A DNA stretch of 64,000 nucleotides from Pseudomonadota bacterium. GTDB taxonomy: Bacteria > Pseudomonadota > Gammaproteobacteria > JAKAQQ01. The notes under the pieces were generated by a model. The model was not told the origin of the DNA. It saw only the letters and a program-made list of their open reading frames with translations, and ran no database searches. Made by a program: the position numbers and the translations under genes. How positions within the stretch are numbered: position 1 is the first letter of the stretch; each line of letters starts with the position of its first letter. Of this stretch, positions 35,318 through 45,047 are shown in pieces. Location: assembly GCA_027365475.1 (NCBI GenBank), contig DAHXNI010000007.1, forward strand, positions 1 through 64,000, written 5' to 3'.

Positions 35318-36664
35318 ATGCCAGCACAAACCAATCAGCCGGGAACGTATTGCCACCCTTGCTGGAGATGGGTTCTGATGCTCACACTCGCGGGGGGTTG
35401 CCTCTGGCCTCAGGCCGGCCGCGCCCACACCCAGAATCCCGCACCCCTCGTACTGCCCGGATTAGGAACGCTTACCGGCGAGATCCGGGACTACAATTTC
35501 TCCCGCTGGTACGAAAGCCCCGCCGCGCCAGCCGATCAGCACGCCAACGCTCTCGGTGGGCTGTTCAATTTCCGCTCGGTCCGCTTCGCAGGCGGTTTCC
35601 GGGCGGGGTTGAGTTTCTACGACGCCACCGACATTTTCGGGTTAAACAATTCAGAAGAGGGTTATCGCTTCCTCGACACCACGCTCTACGGCACCCAATC
35701 CATCCAAAGTCTGGGCCAAGCGTTCCTTTCCTACCAGTCAGGAGACCTGTTTGTGAAGGGTGGAGCAGAGATGCTCAAGACTCCCTGGATGGGCGCCTCC
35801 GACAGCCGCATGGTTCCTGCCACCTATGAGGCGATTCTCTCTAGCTGGCAGATCCGTCCGGGATGGTCTGTCGAGGCCATCCGGGAGTTTCGCTGGAAAA
35901 GCCGCACCTCCTCCCGTTTCTCGGCAACCACGCTCTACAACACCAACGGATTCGCGGGAATCTACGGGGGCCAACCGGATCTTCAGGTGGGCAATCAGAC
36001 CAATCCCGGCACCCTCGCGCTCGGGACGAACCTCGATCGCGCGCGCATGCATGGCAACCTCTGGTATTACCACTTCTACGGGCTGGCACAAATGGTCTAT
36101 GGCAGCGATGCGATCCGATTCCCGACTGCACGCGGCCTCTTTCTTTCGGTTGCGCTTCAAGCGCTCTACGAATGGAGTCCCGCCAGCAATCTTTTGCACG
36201 TGCCGGTTTCGAGCACGGCCTATGGGGCCTCGCTCGGTTGGGGTTCGGCCCAAAACCGTCTGGTCCTCTCCTATAACCAGATCCCCGTGCGGACTTCGGC
36301 GTTTCGCCTGGGCGACGTGATCTCTCCCTATAGCGCGGGATATGCGACGGACCCCCTTTTCACCACTTCCATGATCGCGGGACTGGTCGAGAAAGCTTCC
36401 GGACGGGCCGCCAAACTGGGGTGGGAGTACTTCATGGGATCCGAGTTCCGTCTCATTCTGAGCGAGGCCCAGTATTGGACCGCCCCGACTTTCCCCAATA
36501 CCCATGAGACGGATATCGACTTGACCTGGTTCGTTCCGGGACGGCTCCGGGGACTTTCGCTCCGCAACCGTTTGGGCGTGCTTCAGGGAATGAATGGACA
36601 GAATGGATCACCCCACCTCGGGACTTTCGTTTACGACCGGGTCATGATCACTTATCGCTTCTAA
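35318..36664 (+). CDS. OprD-family outer-membrane porin
   Basis: 448 aa. A signal peptide (VLMLTLAGGCLWPQAGRA) is followed by an amphipathic-strand protein whose final residues VMITYRF form the outer-membrane insertion signature (terminal Phe). Typical OprD features: early GEIRDYNFSRWYESPAA, QAFLSYQSGDLFVKGGAEML, RMVPATYEAILSSW and repeated aromatic girdle residues. OprD proteins admit amino acids, peptides or aromatic acids. A TonB-dependent receptor gene follows on the same strand about 180 bases on; joint transcription is possible. Confidence 0.82.
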   Translation: MPAQTNQPGTYCHPCWRWVLMLTLAGGCLWPQAGRAHTQNPAPLVLPGLGTLTGEIRDYNFSRWYESPAAPADQHANALGGLFNFRSVRFAGGFRAGLSFYDATDIFGLNNSEEGYRFLDTTLYGTQSIQSLGQAFLSYQSGDLFVKGGAEMLKTPWMGASDSRMVPATYEAILSSWQIRPGWSVEAIREFRWKSRTSSRFSATTLYNTNGFAGIYGGQPDLQVGNQTNPGTLALGTNLDRARMHGNLWYYHFYGLAQMVYGSDAIRFPTARGLFLSVALQALYEWSPASNLLHVPVSSTAYGASLGWGSAQNRLVLSYNQIPVRTSAFRLGDVISPYSAGYATDPLFTTSMIAGLVEKASGRAAKLGWEYFMGSEFRLILSEAQYWTAPTFPNTHETDIDLTWFVPGRLRGLSLRNRLGVLQGMNGQNGSPHLGTFVYDRVMITYRF

Positions 36665-36841
36665 TGTCGACCACCCAGAGCAGCGGCCCTGGGTGGAACT
36701 ATCCCACGCGTGGCAGGGTCATAATCTCCACCCAAAGCCCTCGAAAACCTCGGGCCGAAGTGCTGATGCTTTCGGTGCCCTCTACCCACATACCCGCGTT
36801 GTGAGATCCGAACCCCGACTGCTGCGCGTTCAGGATTCAAT

Positions 36842-39787
36842 ATGCCGCCATCTCCCGCCAGGTCTGCCGATCGCCACAGCCGCCGGATGCCTGCCTGGGT
36901 CATGGGATCTGTCATCGGAATTGGGGTTGGTCTCGGTATCCCGTCGGCTTTGGCACACGTACCGGCCAAGAACCCACTCCGCTCCCCAAAATCAACCCCG
37001 GTCCGTCTCGCCAAAATCCGCGTGAGCGGGTCGAGCTTGGTCACAACGAGTGCACAAACGCCCACTCCAGTCTACGTGATCAAGGGCTCGGCGCTTAAAA
37101 GCGAGGGTTATGTCACGATCGGCGAGGTCATCTCGCGGCTTTCTTTCGACGGGTCAGCAGCGAGTTCGACCTCGGCTTTCACCAACCAGTTCACGAACGG
37201 TGGCGAGGCGAATGTGAGCCTCCACAGTCTCGGCCATAATCGTGTACTGGTGCTCGTGAACGGCCACCGCTGGGTGAGCGGCCTCAAGGGAGACGTCGAT
37301 CTCAACAGCATTCCACTCGCGCTGGTCCGGCGTATCGAAATACTCGACGCGAACGGTGGCGCCCGCTACGGATCTGGCGCAATCGCGGGTGTGGTCAACA
37401 TCATCACCCGCAAAAACTACAACCACTCGACCCTTTCCCTCCAAAGCGGGATCTATCAGGGGGATGGCACCTTTGACGGGGCCACCCAGGGCGTTTCGTT
37501 TACGACGGGCCTCACGACACGGCATGCGGGGCTACTTTTCGGTTTCACCTATTTCAACCAGGCCGGCATCCCCGCCGGGGATCGCACGATCTCGAGTGAG
37601 CCGATCGCAGGCACGGGGGTCACCCGGGGCAGCACGGCAACCCCAGAGGGTACGTTCGAGTTCACACCCTTGAGCGGCCCGCTTATCGCATCCCCACTCT
37701 GCCCACCCAGCCAGGGGAAACCACTTTGCGATCTCACCCACCTCCCGGGAACGAACGGGACGAGCCTGTCCGATTTCGCACCCTTCTCGAACGCCGAACG
37801 GTTCAATCCGGCGCCGTTCAATGAAATCCTCATGCCCCAGGAACGGACGAGCTTTTACATCCACGGCTACCGTCGGCTGGATTCCAACCTCGAAGCGACG
37901 TTCACCGCCTTTTATAACCGCCGCAATTCTTCACAGGCCGCATCCCCTCCGCTCCTCATCCTCGGCAAGGATGGCCTGCCGGTGAATATTGCAGCCAACC
38001 AGGCCTACAACCCGTTCGGTACCGCGCTCAATGCAACCGGACCCAATGCCAATCTCATCTCGCTCGGGCGTGCCATGGTCGAGGACGGACCGCTCATTCT
38101 GGCTGAACAGGTCAACATGCTCCGTCTGTCGGCTGGCCTGCGCGGCCGCATCGGATCCGCGCACGATTCCTGGCTCTGGTCCGCATACACGAGCTACAGC
38201 CAGAACGATGTGACGGATACCAACGCTGGCCGCTTCAATCTCGCCCATCTTCAAAACGCACTCGGCTCGCCGGCCACCTGTGCACAGACGATCGGATGTG
38301 TTCCGCTCAACCTCTTCGGTGGTCCAGGCACCATCTCCTCAGCCATGCTCCGCTATATCGCCTTCACCGAGCTCAACACCATCGACAATACGCAGCGCGT
38401 CTTCGGCGTCAATCTGTCCTCCCCGGGGCTGTGGAATGACGGCGCAGGCGTGATCCGCCTGGAGGCTGGCTACCAATACCGCGATCATCAGGGCATTTCG
38501 AACCCCAACCCGGTCGCGCAAGCGGGCGAGGACAGCGCAAGCCCGGGGATTCCCGTTCTCCCGACGGTGGGAAGCTATGCCACAAACTCGGTGTTTGCTT
38601 CAGCGAACCTGCCTCTCCTCCGTAATGAACCCGGGTTCCGCAATCTGATACTGGATGTGACCCAGCGCTATTCGCGCTACAACACGTTCGGCTCGATTCC
38701 GCTCACAGAGGTCGCTCTCCATGACGAGATCAACCGCGCCTGGACCCTGCGCGCAGTCTGGGGCCAGAGTTTCCGCACCCCTGACCTCCATGAGACGAAT
38801 GCGGCTCTCGTGGAAGAGCCGATCGCGGTCTCCGATCCCTGCAGCAACTATGAACACTCCGGGGTACCCACTGCGGTTAAGACAGCCTGTGCACAAGCTG
38901 GTGTCCCGACTTCCTACATCCAGCCCAATGCCCTGGTCAATGAACTGACCGGCGGCAACGCCAGCCTGGCCCCGGAAACCGCGATCAACCGCACGCTCGG
39001 TTTCGTCTGGACACCGCCAGGCCTTCCGCTCGATGTCGAAGCCGATTATTACCGGATCACGATCGACAATGCGATCGGTGCACCCGGCGCCCAGGAAATC
39101 CTGAACGGATGCTATGCATCGGGTGATCCCCTCGATTGCAACCGGATCACGCGTGCACCTGACGGCACGCTCGGACTCGTCGACAATACCGATGCTAATC
39201 TCGGCGAGATCATGACGGATGGGGTGGACGCTCTCGCGCAATATCACTGGCCCTCCCTTCCGATCGGGAGCTTCTCCGCAAGTCTCATGGTGAGCTGGGT
39301 TCACAACTACCTTTTGACCTCTCCCGCCTTTCCGGAGGGAACCACCACCACGAACCTCGTAGGTGTCGAACGGGGAGGCACGTCGTTCCCGCTCGGAGTC
39401 CCCCGCCTCAAAGCGACCTATGTACTGTCCTGGCAATGGAGGCCCTGGCTCGCGAGCCTCGATTTCCGCTACATCAGCCCGCTCACGGAGTCCTGCAGTG
39501 ATTTCCTGAACGGTACCCCGGAGAGTCTCACCAACCTTGGACTCTGTTCCGATCCCAACGATCGGAATAACGCCCTTTCCCAAAACGTGCTCGGCAGCAC
39601 GGTCTATACCGATCTCCAGGTGGGTTACACGCTGGCCCGCTATGACACGGTGGTTCGTATCGGGGTGCGCAATCTCCTTGATCGCAGTCCGCCGATCTCC
39701 ACTCAGCAGGTGATCGACAGTTACGATTCTTCCATTTACGACATCCCGGGCCGGTTCATCTATCTCAACGTGACGAGTCAGTTCTAG
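36842..39787 (+). CDS. TonB-dependent outer-membrane receptor
   Basis: 981 aa. Signal peptide within MPAWVMGSVIGIGVGLGIPS (ATG 36887 is an alternative start). A plug domain (RVLVLVNGHRWVSGLKGDVD, ALVRRIEILDANGGARYGSG, AIAGVVNIITRKNYNHS) leads into a 22-strand-type barrel ending YLNVTSQF. TonB-box candidate: VRLAKIRVSG soon after the signal peptide. The VLVNGHRW and NVNI/VVNIITRK plug variety belongs to the large receptor group of gammaproteobacteria that import peptides, carbohydrates or siderophores; ligand unknown. The frame is intact, unlike the relic at 8.3-9.1 kb. Confidence 0.92.
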   Translation: MPPSPARSADRHSRRMPAWVMGSVIGIGVGLGIPSALAHVPAKNPLRSPKSTPVRLAKIRVSGSSLVTTSAQTPTPVYVIKGSALKSEGYVTIGEVISRLSFDGSAASSTSAFTNQFTNGGEANVSLHSLGHNRVLVLVNGHRWVSGLKGDVDLNSIPLALVRRIEILDANGGARYGSGAIAGVVNIITRKNYNHSTLSLQSGIYQGDGTFDGATQGVSFTTGLTTRHAGLLFGFTYFNQAGIPAGDRTISSEPIAGTGVTRGSTATPEGTFEFTPLSGPLIASPLCPPSQGKPLCDLTHLPGTNGTSLSDFAPFSNAERFNPAPFNEILMPQERTSFYIHGYRRLDSNLEATFTAFYNRRNSSQAASPPLLILGKDGLPVNIAANQAYNPFGTALNATGPNANLISLGRAMVEDGPLILAEQVNMLRLSAGLRGRIGSAHDSWLWSAYTSYSQNDVTDTNAGRFNLAHLQNALGSPATCAQTIGCVPLNLFGGPGTISSAMLRYIAFTELNTIDNTQRVFGVNLSSPGLWNDGAGVIRLEAGYQYRDHQGISNPNPVAQAGEDSASPGIPVLPTVGSYATNSVFASANLPLLRNEPGFRNLILDVTQRYSRYNTFGSIPLTEVALHDEINRAWTLRAVWGQSFRTPDLHETNAALVEEPIAVSDPCSNYEHSGVPTAVKTACAQAGVPTSYIQPNALVNELTGGNASLAPETAINRTLGFVWTPPGLPLDVEADYYRITIDNAIGAPGAQEILNGCYASGDPLDCNRITRAPDGTLGLVDNTDANLGEIMTDGVDALAQYHWPSLPIGSFSASLMVSWVHNYLLTSPAFPEGTTTTNLVGVERGGTSFPLGVPRLKATYVLSWQWRPWLASLDFRYISPLTESCSDFLNGTPESLTNLGLCSDPNDRNNALSQNVLGSTVYTDLQVGYTLARYDTVVRIGVRNLLDRSPPISTQQVIDSYDSSIYDIPGRFIYLNVTSQF

Positions 39788-39840
39788 TCCCGCACCGCTC
39801 GCGCAGAGATCCCCCGCCCGGATCGTGAGAGAATGGAAAC

Positions 39841-40542
39841 ATGCGCGATCCTGATCGGACCGTCGACCCTTCGTCACCGATGTCAGCCAGCGCCTTTGAC
39901 TCGCTCCTCGAGTCCATCCGCTCGTGCAGGCAGTGTGAGGGACTCATACCGGAGCCGCGCCCCATCCTCCGGGCGCACCCCGAAGCGCGCCTCCTCATCG
40001 TAGGGCAGGCCCCGGGCCAGGCCGTGCACCGGACCGGGATCCCCTGGAATGATCCAAGCGGGAAAGCCCTGCGCGAGTGGATGGGAATCGAACGGGCGCA
40101 CTTTTACGACCCGACCCGTGTGGCCATCCTGCCGGCTGGCTTCTGCTATCCCGGCCGTTCGGAACACGGGGATCTTCCGCCCCGCCCGGAGTGCGCCCGG
40201 CTCTGGAAAACGCCCCTCCTGAAAAGCCTGCCTGCCATCCGTCTCACGCTGCTCCTCGGCCGCTATGCGCATCTTCTGTACCTGCCGGAAACCCGTTCCC
40301 AGCGTCTCACCGATACGGTCCGGGAGGCGGCCCGCTGGCTCCCCGACTATCTCCCGCTCCCACATCCCTCGCCGCGCAACCGACTCTGGCTGAAGCGTCA
40401 TCTCTGGTTCACAGAGGACATCTTGCCCCTCCTGCGGATCCGGTTACGCGCGCTCTGGGAGGAAGGCGCCAGGAAATGCAGCCCAAGCGCCATCTCACAG
40501 GAAACCCCCCTCTTCATGCCCACTGGAGATCCTCACCCATGA
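39841..40542 (+). CDS. Uracil-DNA glycosylase-like protein
   Basis: 233 aa (ATG 39880 is an alternative start). Motifs of the UDG superfamily: VGQAPGQAVHRTGIPWNDPS (motif 1 loop with GQAPG) and LPLPHPSPRNRLW (motif 2, HPSPRN). SCRQC near the start is a lone Cys pair; a full four-Cys cluster as in family 4 is not obvious. It would remove uracil or damaged bases from DNA. Its stop overlaps the PhzF gene start (ATGA). Confidence 0.82.
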   Translation: MRDPDRTVDPSSPMSASAFDSLLESIRSCRQCEGLIPEPRPILRAHPEARLLIVGQAPGQAVHRTGIPWNDPSGKALREWMGIERAHFYDPTRVAILPAGFCYPGRSEHGDLPPRPECARLWKTPLLKSLPAIRLTLLLGRYAHLLYLPETRSQRLTDTVREAARWLPDYLPLPHPSPRNRLWLKRHLWFTEDILPLLRIRLRALWEEGARKCSPSAISQETPLFMPTGDPHP

Positions 40543-41342
40543 TCCCGCTCTACCACGTGGATGCATTCACGACCGAGCTCTTCCACGGCAATCCGGCAGC
40601 CGTCTGTCTTCTGGATGAGTGGCTCCCCGATGCGACACTCGCATCCATTGCCCGCGAAAACCAGTGCCCGGAAACCGCCTTCGTCCTGAACCGCGAAGAT
40701 CCTCTGCCGCTGCGCTGGTTCTCGCCCAAAACCGAGGTCCCGCTTTGTGGTCACGCAACCCTCGCCACCGGTTTCACCCTGCTCATGCTTGAGCCCACCC
40801 GCACCCGGGTGGATTTCACGACAGCGAGCGGCGCGCTCTCGGTCGAGCGGGCGGGTCGACACTATGCGCTCGATCTGCCCGCCCTGCCACTTGGCACCCC
40901 GATGCACGAGACGATTGCTCGTCCCCTCTGCGAGGCGCTTCGTCTCGACGCCCTGGGTCTTTTCTATGAAAACCCCCGGCACCGCGTCTGTGTGCTCGCA
41001 AACGAGGATGCCGTACTGGGGATCAGTCCCGATTTTACAAAGCTCACGGCCGAAGACACGCGCGACGTCATCGTGACGGCCCCTGGCCGTACGCACGACT
41101 TCGTCTCGCGCTACTTTGCCCCGGCATTTGGCATTCCCGAGGATCCCGTCACCGGATCTGCACATGGTCTCCTCATCCCCTATTGGTCAAGGCGGCTCGG
41201 CCGTCCGCGACTCCGGGCCCGCCAGTGTTCCGAACGCGGCGGAGAACTCACGGGCGAAGTCCGCGGGGATCGTGTCTGGCTCGAGGCGGACTGCAGGCTT
41301 TACCTCCGTGGCGAACTCATGCTCGGCTCGGAAGCTCCCTGA
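40539..41342 (+). CDS. PhzF-family isomerase-like protein
   Basis: 267 aa. Family motifs in order: FHGNPAAVCLL near residue 15, QCPETAFVLN with the catalytic-type Glu near 45, PLCGHATLATGFTLL near 70 and FGIPEDPVTGSAHGLLIPYW near 205. PhzF folds are diaminopimelate-epimerase-like; most members are isomerases or oxidoreductase-like enzymes of unknown substrate. Translationally coupled to the glycosylase gene upstream, though no functional link is known. Confidence 0.9.
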   Translation: MIPLYHVDAFTTELFHGNPAAVCLLDEWLPDATLASIARENQCPETAFVLNREDPLPLRWFSPKTEVPLCGHATLATGFTLLMLEPTRTRVDFTTASGALSVERAGRHYALDLPALPLGTPMHETIARPLCEALRLDALGLFYENPRHRVCVLANEDAVLGISPDFTKLTAEDTRDVIVTAPGRTHDFVSRYFAPAFGIPEDPVTGSAHGLLIPYWSRRLGRPRLRARQCSERGGELTGEVRGDRVWLEADCRLYLRGELMLGSEAP

Positions 41343-41444
41343 AACTGAACCCCTGCTCCGCAATGGACAAGAAATGCAGTGGCCCACCTGCGGGCGTCGG
41401 CATGATCCATCGTCGCCATAGACACGCGCGCGGCGCGTCACTGT

Positions 41445-42707
41445 TTAGATGTTGGGTTTTGCTGCTGCCACAGGCGTGATAGGCTTTGCTTGCAGCGCGA
41501 GCTGAAGGTCTTTATGCTCGAATGCCGCCGCAAATCGATCGATTTCCTTGCGTCCAATCCCGACATGCTGGGCTTCGTCTCGCCATTTGCTTGTGACCTT
41601 GCCGACTTCCATCGCAATGTCCTTGGCTGTCTTCTGATCTATTCCAAACTGGGCAGCAACTTTGAATGCCAATTCTAGGGATGCAGTGTTATCTGCCTCG
41701 TCGATGGCAAGCTCAAGATTTCGTGGACGTATATCTGGGGGCTCAGGGTTCACGTCGAATACTGGTGACAATAGCCACGCTTCAGGGCCACGGAGAAACC
41801 CGTGGTTGCGTAAGTGGTCGTCGGTATTCGAAATAAGGATATTGAACACCAAACGGCGCCAAAGCCGAGCGAGATCTCCAACATCTCCGACTTGGCGGAT
41901 CGTGTAAACCATCTCCAGATAACTGTGGTCCTCGTTGTCTCTGGCATCAAGAAGCGTCATTGCGGATGCAAACAAACGCCGTTTGTTGCCTTCGCGGTCG
42001 AATCTCTTCGTTATCAGCACCGGTTGATCGAGCACCTTAACGATCCTATGGCCCCCAGGGACCTGGATTCCAGCCTTCTCAGCTAGCCGTAGCGCAACTG
42101 CCTCCCAGCTTTCCACACTCCTGTCATCGTCTGGATGCGGGAACTTTGCCATGTACAACTGACCCTTATCGCTGATCACTGCTTTGGGGCGGGCACCACC
42201 CATGGATGCACCAGGAGCCAGCAGAAGCTTCATATCGTCGTCAGTATCCAGTTCCTGGATTACCTTACGAGTTGCTGTCAGTAAGCGCGCAAGTTCAACC
42301 CCCAGCGGAAGGGGACCTGATTCTGCAAGGAAGGGGCCACCTGGTTCCCGAGCGATACGGATTGCACCCAGGCGCAGCGCATCGCTCACCATCAACAAGC
42401 GGTCGGAGTCCGTGAGCGTGCGCGCCGTCCGTTTCTCGCGTTGAGCGGCGTGAGTCTCCTCGCGCCTCAGCACCAATCGGCCCCAGCGGTCCGGACACGT
42501 ATCGGCGAGGATGCCCGGCAATACCGAGTCTTTGGAGGTGTGAAACTCGCCGGGAGCAAGAGGCAATGACGGACCCAGGGGGAATCCGTCCTTCAGCCAG
42601 GCAGGGTCGTAGATGAAGGTCGCGCCGGCACTCGGGCCGTGCAAATGTATGCGCCCCACAGGCCGCGGTGCCCCCATATCCACATAGATGTAGAGTGTTT
42701 CATCCAT
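41445..42707 (-). CDS. hipA: HipA-family serine/threonine kinase toxin
   Basis: 420 aa from ATG 42707, which overlaps the antitoxin stop by 8 bases. HipA couple-type N-terminal domain (LYIYVDMGAPRPVGRIHLHG, PGILADTCPDRWGRLVLRRE) and kinase domain: GGARPKAVISDKGQLYMAKF with the ATP-binding Lys, FDREGNKRRLFASAMTLLDA, NILISNTDDHLRNHGFLRG (catalytic NTDDHLRNHG) and SPVFDVNPEPP (metal-binding DVN). HipA kinases phosphorylate targets such as glutamyl-tRNA synthetase and cause dormancy when free of antitoxin. All key residues are present. Confidence 0.92.
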   Translation of the reverse strand: MDETLYIYVDMGAPRPVGRIHLHGPSAGATFIYDPAWLKDGFPLGPSLPLAPGEFHTSKDSVLPGILADTCPDRWGRLVLRREETHAAQREKRTARTLTDSDRLLMVSDALRLGAIRIAREPGGPFLAESGPLPLGVELARLLTATRKVIQELDTDDDMKLLLAPGASMGGARPKAVISDKGQLYMAKFPHPDDDRSVESWEAVALRLAEKAGIQVPGGHRIVKVLDQPVLITKRFDREGNKRRLFASAMTLLDARDNEDHSYLEMVYTIRQVGDVGDLARLWRRLVFNILISNTDDHLRNHGFLRGPEAWLLSPVFDVNPEPPDIRPRNLELAIDEADNTASLELAFKVAAQFGIDQKTAKDIAMEVGKVTSKWRDEAQHVGIGRKEIDRFAAAFEHKDLQLALQAKPITPVAAAKPNI

Positions 42708-43023
42708 CGCGCGGCTCTCGAACGCGCTTGGGGAGGCGCGCCGTTTCAGCGGACTGGCCGATAACGTCGTGACGTGCGTCGGCCAAATCTGCGAGACGAT
42801 CAACCATTCCCAGCAAGAACAGCATCGTCACATAAATACCGACGCCGACAGACGGATCGCCTGCCTCCGCGCGGATTAGGGTGGGCTTGCTGACGAAAGC
42901 GCGCTGCGCCATCGTTTCGGTACGGATCCGGCGACGCTTACGGGCATCCCGGATGTCGGATCCCAGTTTGCGAAGGGCCCGGCGAGCCGGCAGGGGTAGT
43001 GTGGAAATAGCTTTAGTCTTCAT
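42700..43023 (-). CDS. hipB: HipB-like helix-turn-helix antitoxin
   Basis: 107 aa from ATG 43023. Xre-type HTH: LRKLGSDIRDARKRRRIRTE then MAQRAFVSKPTLIRAEAGD, the usual helix 2-3 pair, followed by VGIYVTMLFLLGMVDRLADL. Precedes and overlaps hipA. It should bind HipA and repress the operon. An AT-rich island with a perfect palindrome lies just upstream. Confidence 0.85.
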   Translation of the reverse strand: MKTKAISTLPLPARRALRKLGSDIRDARKRRRIRTETMAQRAFVSKPTLIRAEAGDPSVGVGIYVTMLFLLGMVDRLADLADARHDVIGQSAETARLPKRVREPRDG

Positions 43024-43057
43024 AAAGTAATATTTATAAAACTCTAACAATACTTAT

Positions 43058-43073
43058 GGTAATATATATTACC
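43058..43073. promoter_or_regulatory. Probable HipB operator palindrome
   Basis: Perfect 16-bp palindrome GGTAATATATATTACC, 35 bases upstream of the antitoxin start, within a sharply AT-rich stretch (43023-43085) in otherwise GC-rich DNA. Position and symmetry fit an autoregulatory operator over the promoter. Confidence 0.65.
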
Positions 43074-43081
43074 TTAAATAA

Positions 43082-43450
43082 CTGTTAGACGCAATACACT
43101 GCGAATTCGGCGACCCAATCGACTGGGAACTCGGTTACCCGGCCCCAAATGGCGCCAACTGGACTGAGCGGCATGAGATGCGTGTGAATGGCAAGATTGA
43201 GGACATGACCTACCGGGACCTCGAGGCGGTGGCAGAACGCGAAGGCCTCAAGAAATGGAAAGACATTGTGGCGGGTGTGGCACAGGCGGTCGGGAATTGG
43301 AAGACTTTTGCGACACGCGGCCAGATCCCAGTTCTTGGGTCAAAAGGATTGCCGGAGATCACAAGCTCAACGTGTCCGCGCCTGGCGTTGGCCCGTGAGA
43401 TGTGCAAAGCGTTGCATTCCAAATGCTTACTCGCCCGGTTGGAATCGTGA
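43082..43450 (+). pseudogene. HipA C-terminal relic
   Basis: Reads GYPAPNGANWTERHEMRVNG, then EDMTYRDLEAVAEREGLKKW and KDIVAGVAQAVGNWKTFATR, ending at TGA 43448. This matches the end of HipA kinases (the YDLTxSPGPNGEH-MxVNGK stretch and the final helical part with DLL-LAE-GIKK). The kinase core is missing, so it is the tail of a second, different hipA, placed divergently upstream of the intact hipBA. The apparent start at ATG 43178 is internal. The last ~30 codons after TFATR no longer fit. Confidence 0.6.
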
Positions 43451-43699
43451 ACATTGCCGTCGCTGAGAGCACGGAGAGCGGGAGGGACGATTCACTCAGA
43501 CGCCCGCACGCATCCATGCCAGAGTGGTCTACACGTCACTCCCTCGTGCCGCGTTACGAGGCGTGCTCTCCCGGGCTTCTTCTTTGCGTGAAGCCAGACG
43601 ATTTCCCGCGCGTGATGCGAGAAAGCGCGAGCGCAGGCTCAGCAGCCGGGCGATGCGCAAGGGGAACCCCCACCCGATACCGCACTACGGACGCAAGGC

Positions 43700-45046
43700 T
43701 CAGGCCTGCCGGTTGCGGTGGGTCTTCCGCCAGATGAAGTAGACCGGGATGCCCAAAAGCGTAAGACCGAGGCTCAGGACGACATCCCCGGGTTTCTGCC
43801 AAGTGGCTCCCACGAGAACCAGAAATGAGGCCAAAAGAAAGACGGCTGGCACCACGGGATAACCCCAGGCCCGATAGGGACGGGGCGCATCGGGACGCTT
43901 GTGTCTCAGCCAGAAAAGTCCCGCGACCGCCAGCATGAGAAAGGGCCAGATCCCAAGGACATAGGCGGAGGCGAGATCGGCAAAGTCCCTCAGGCTCACG
44001 AATATCATCGCGAGCACCGCATCCATGATGATCGCCACCCAGGGCGTATGGAAACGCGGATGCGCCCGTCCGACCTGCCGGAAGAACAGGCCATCTTCGG
44101 CCATGGCGTAGAACACGCGGGGATCAGACATGACGCTGCCGTTCAACGACCCCAAAACCGAGATCATGACGAGCAGTGCCACGACAACGCTGGCGGCGGA
44201 TCCCCCGATCGAGCCGAGTGCCGCCACCGCCACCGAGGGATGGCTGGCTACGCCCGAGAGGGTGAGGACACGCAGATAACCGCCATTGATCACGAGATAG
44301 AGCAGAAGAACGAGGAGCGTGCCCGTGATCAGGGAGAGGGGCAGGTTGCGTTCGGGTTTGCGTACCTCTCCGGAGAGCGCCGTGAGATTCTCCCAGCCGT
44401 CATAGGCCCAGAGCACTGCGAGGAGCGCAAGAATGAAGCCACCAGATGCGACCTTTGCCGGGTTGAGCGCCACGGCGGCCGGTTGCGCCACAGGATGGAT
44501 CCAGAACCAGAGTGCGAGCCCCAGGATGAAGAGTGTCACGAGCTTGATCGTGCCAAAGAAGTTCTGGACGAAGGCGCCCATGCCGACCGAGCGGATCTGG
44601 ACCCCGGCCACGATCCCGATGAGAACCACCGATGCCACATGACGCGCCAGGGGATCGAGGGGCACGAAGGTCGCGAGATATTCGGAAAAGATGAGCGATT
44701 GAGCAGCCCAGGAGATGGGGTCGGTCAAAAGCCACATCCATCCGAACAGAAAGGCCATGGGCCTGCCAAATGCTTCACGGATATAAACGTAGAGGCCACC
44801 CGCCCGCGGGAACATGGCAGCCAGTTCAGCCACCGAAAGCGCTCCGCAGAGCGCGATGACACCCCCGATCACCCAGATGAGATAGAAATCCGAGGTTGAT
44901 CGGACATCGGCTGCAACGAGTGCCGGAACCCGGTAGAGGCCCGTACCGATCACAATTCCCAAAACCACCATGATCCCGGTGAAAGCCCCAAGACGACGCG
45001 CGAGTCCTGGTTCTGGCGGGGGCTCGACTGGATTGAGTAGGGTCAC
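43700..45046 (-). CDS. APC-superfamily amino acid permease
   Basis: 448 aa from GTG 45046, which lies 1 base after the upstream methyltransferase stop; the longer frame would run inside that gene. Twelve or so helices; signature GIMVVLGIVIGTGLYRVPAL in helix 1 and AAMFPRAGGLYVYIREAFGR after helix 2 match the LAT/amino-acid transporter branch of the APC family, as do the later AYDGWENLTALSGEVRKPER loop residues. Substrate unknown. Tight coupling to a PRMT-like gene is unusual. Confidence 0.9.
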   Translation of the reverse strand: MTLLNPVEPPPEPGLARRLGAFTGIMVVLGIVIGTGLYRVPALVAADVRSTSDFYLIWVIGGVIALCGALSVAELAAMFPRAGGLYVYIREAFGRPMAFLFGWMWLLTDPISWAAQSLIFSEYLATFVPLDPLARHVASVVLIGIVAGVQIRSVGMGAFVQNFFGTIKLVTLFILGLALWFWIHPVAQPAAVALNPAKVASGGFILALLAVLWAYDGWENLTALSGEVRKPERNLPLSLITGTLLVLLLYLVINGGYLRVLTLSGVASHPSVAVAALGSIGGSAASVVVALLVMISVLGSLNGSVMSDPRVFYAMAEDGLFFRQVGRAHPRFHTPWVAIIMDAVLAMIFVSLRDFADLASAYVLGIWPFLMLAVAGLFWLRHKRPDAPRPYRAWGYPVVPAVFLLASFLVLVGATWQKPGDVVLSLGLTLLGIPVYFIWRKTHRNRQA

Positions 45047-45047
45047 T

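Noticed and set aside
38600-39877. 425-codon minus-strand open frame
   Set aside because: Lies antisense to the TonB receptor gene, which has clear family motifs. Long antisense frames are expected in GC-rich codon usage.
41424-41438. Terminator hairpin after the PhzF gene
   Set aside because: Only a 6-bp GC palindrome with a 3-base loop and no T-run; common by chance in GC-rich DNA.
43901-44899. 332-codon plus-strand open frame
   Set aside because: Antisense to the second APC permease; the highly charged product (many Glu, Arg, His) is typical of a complement frame of a membrane protein.
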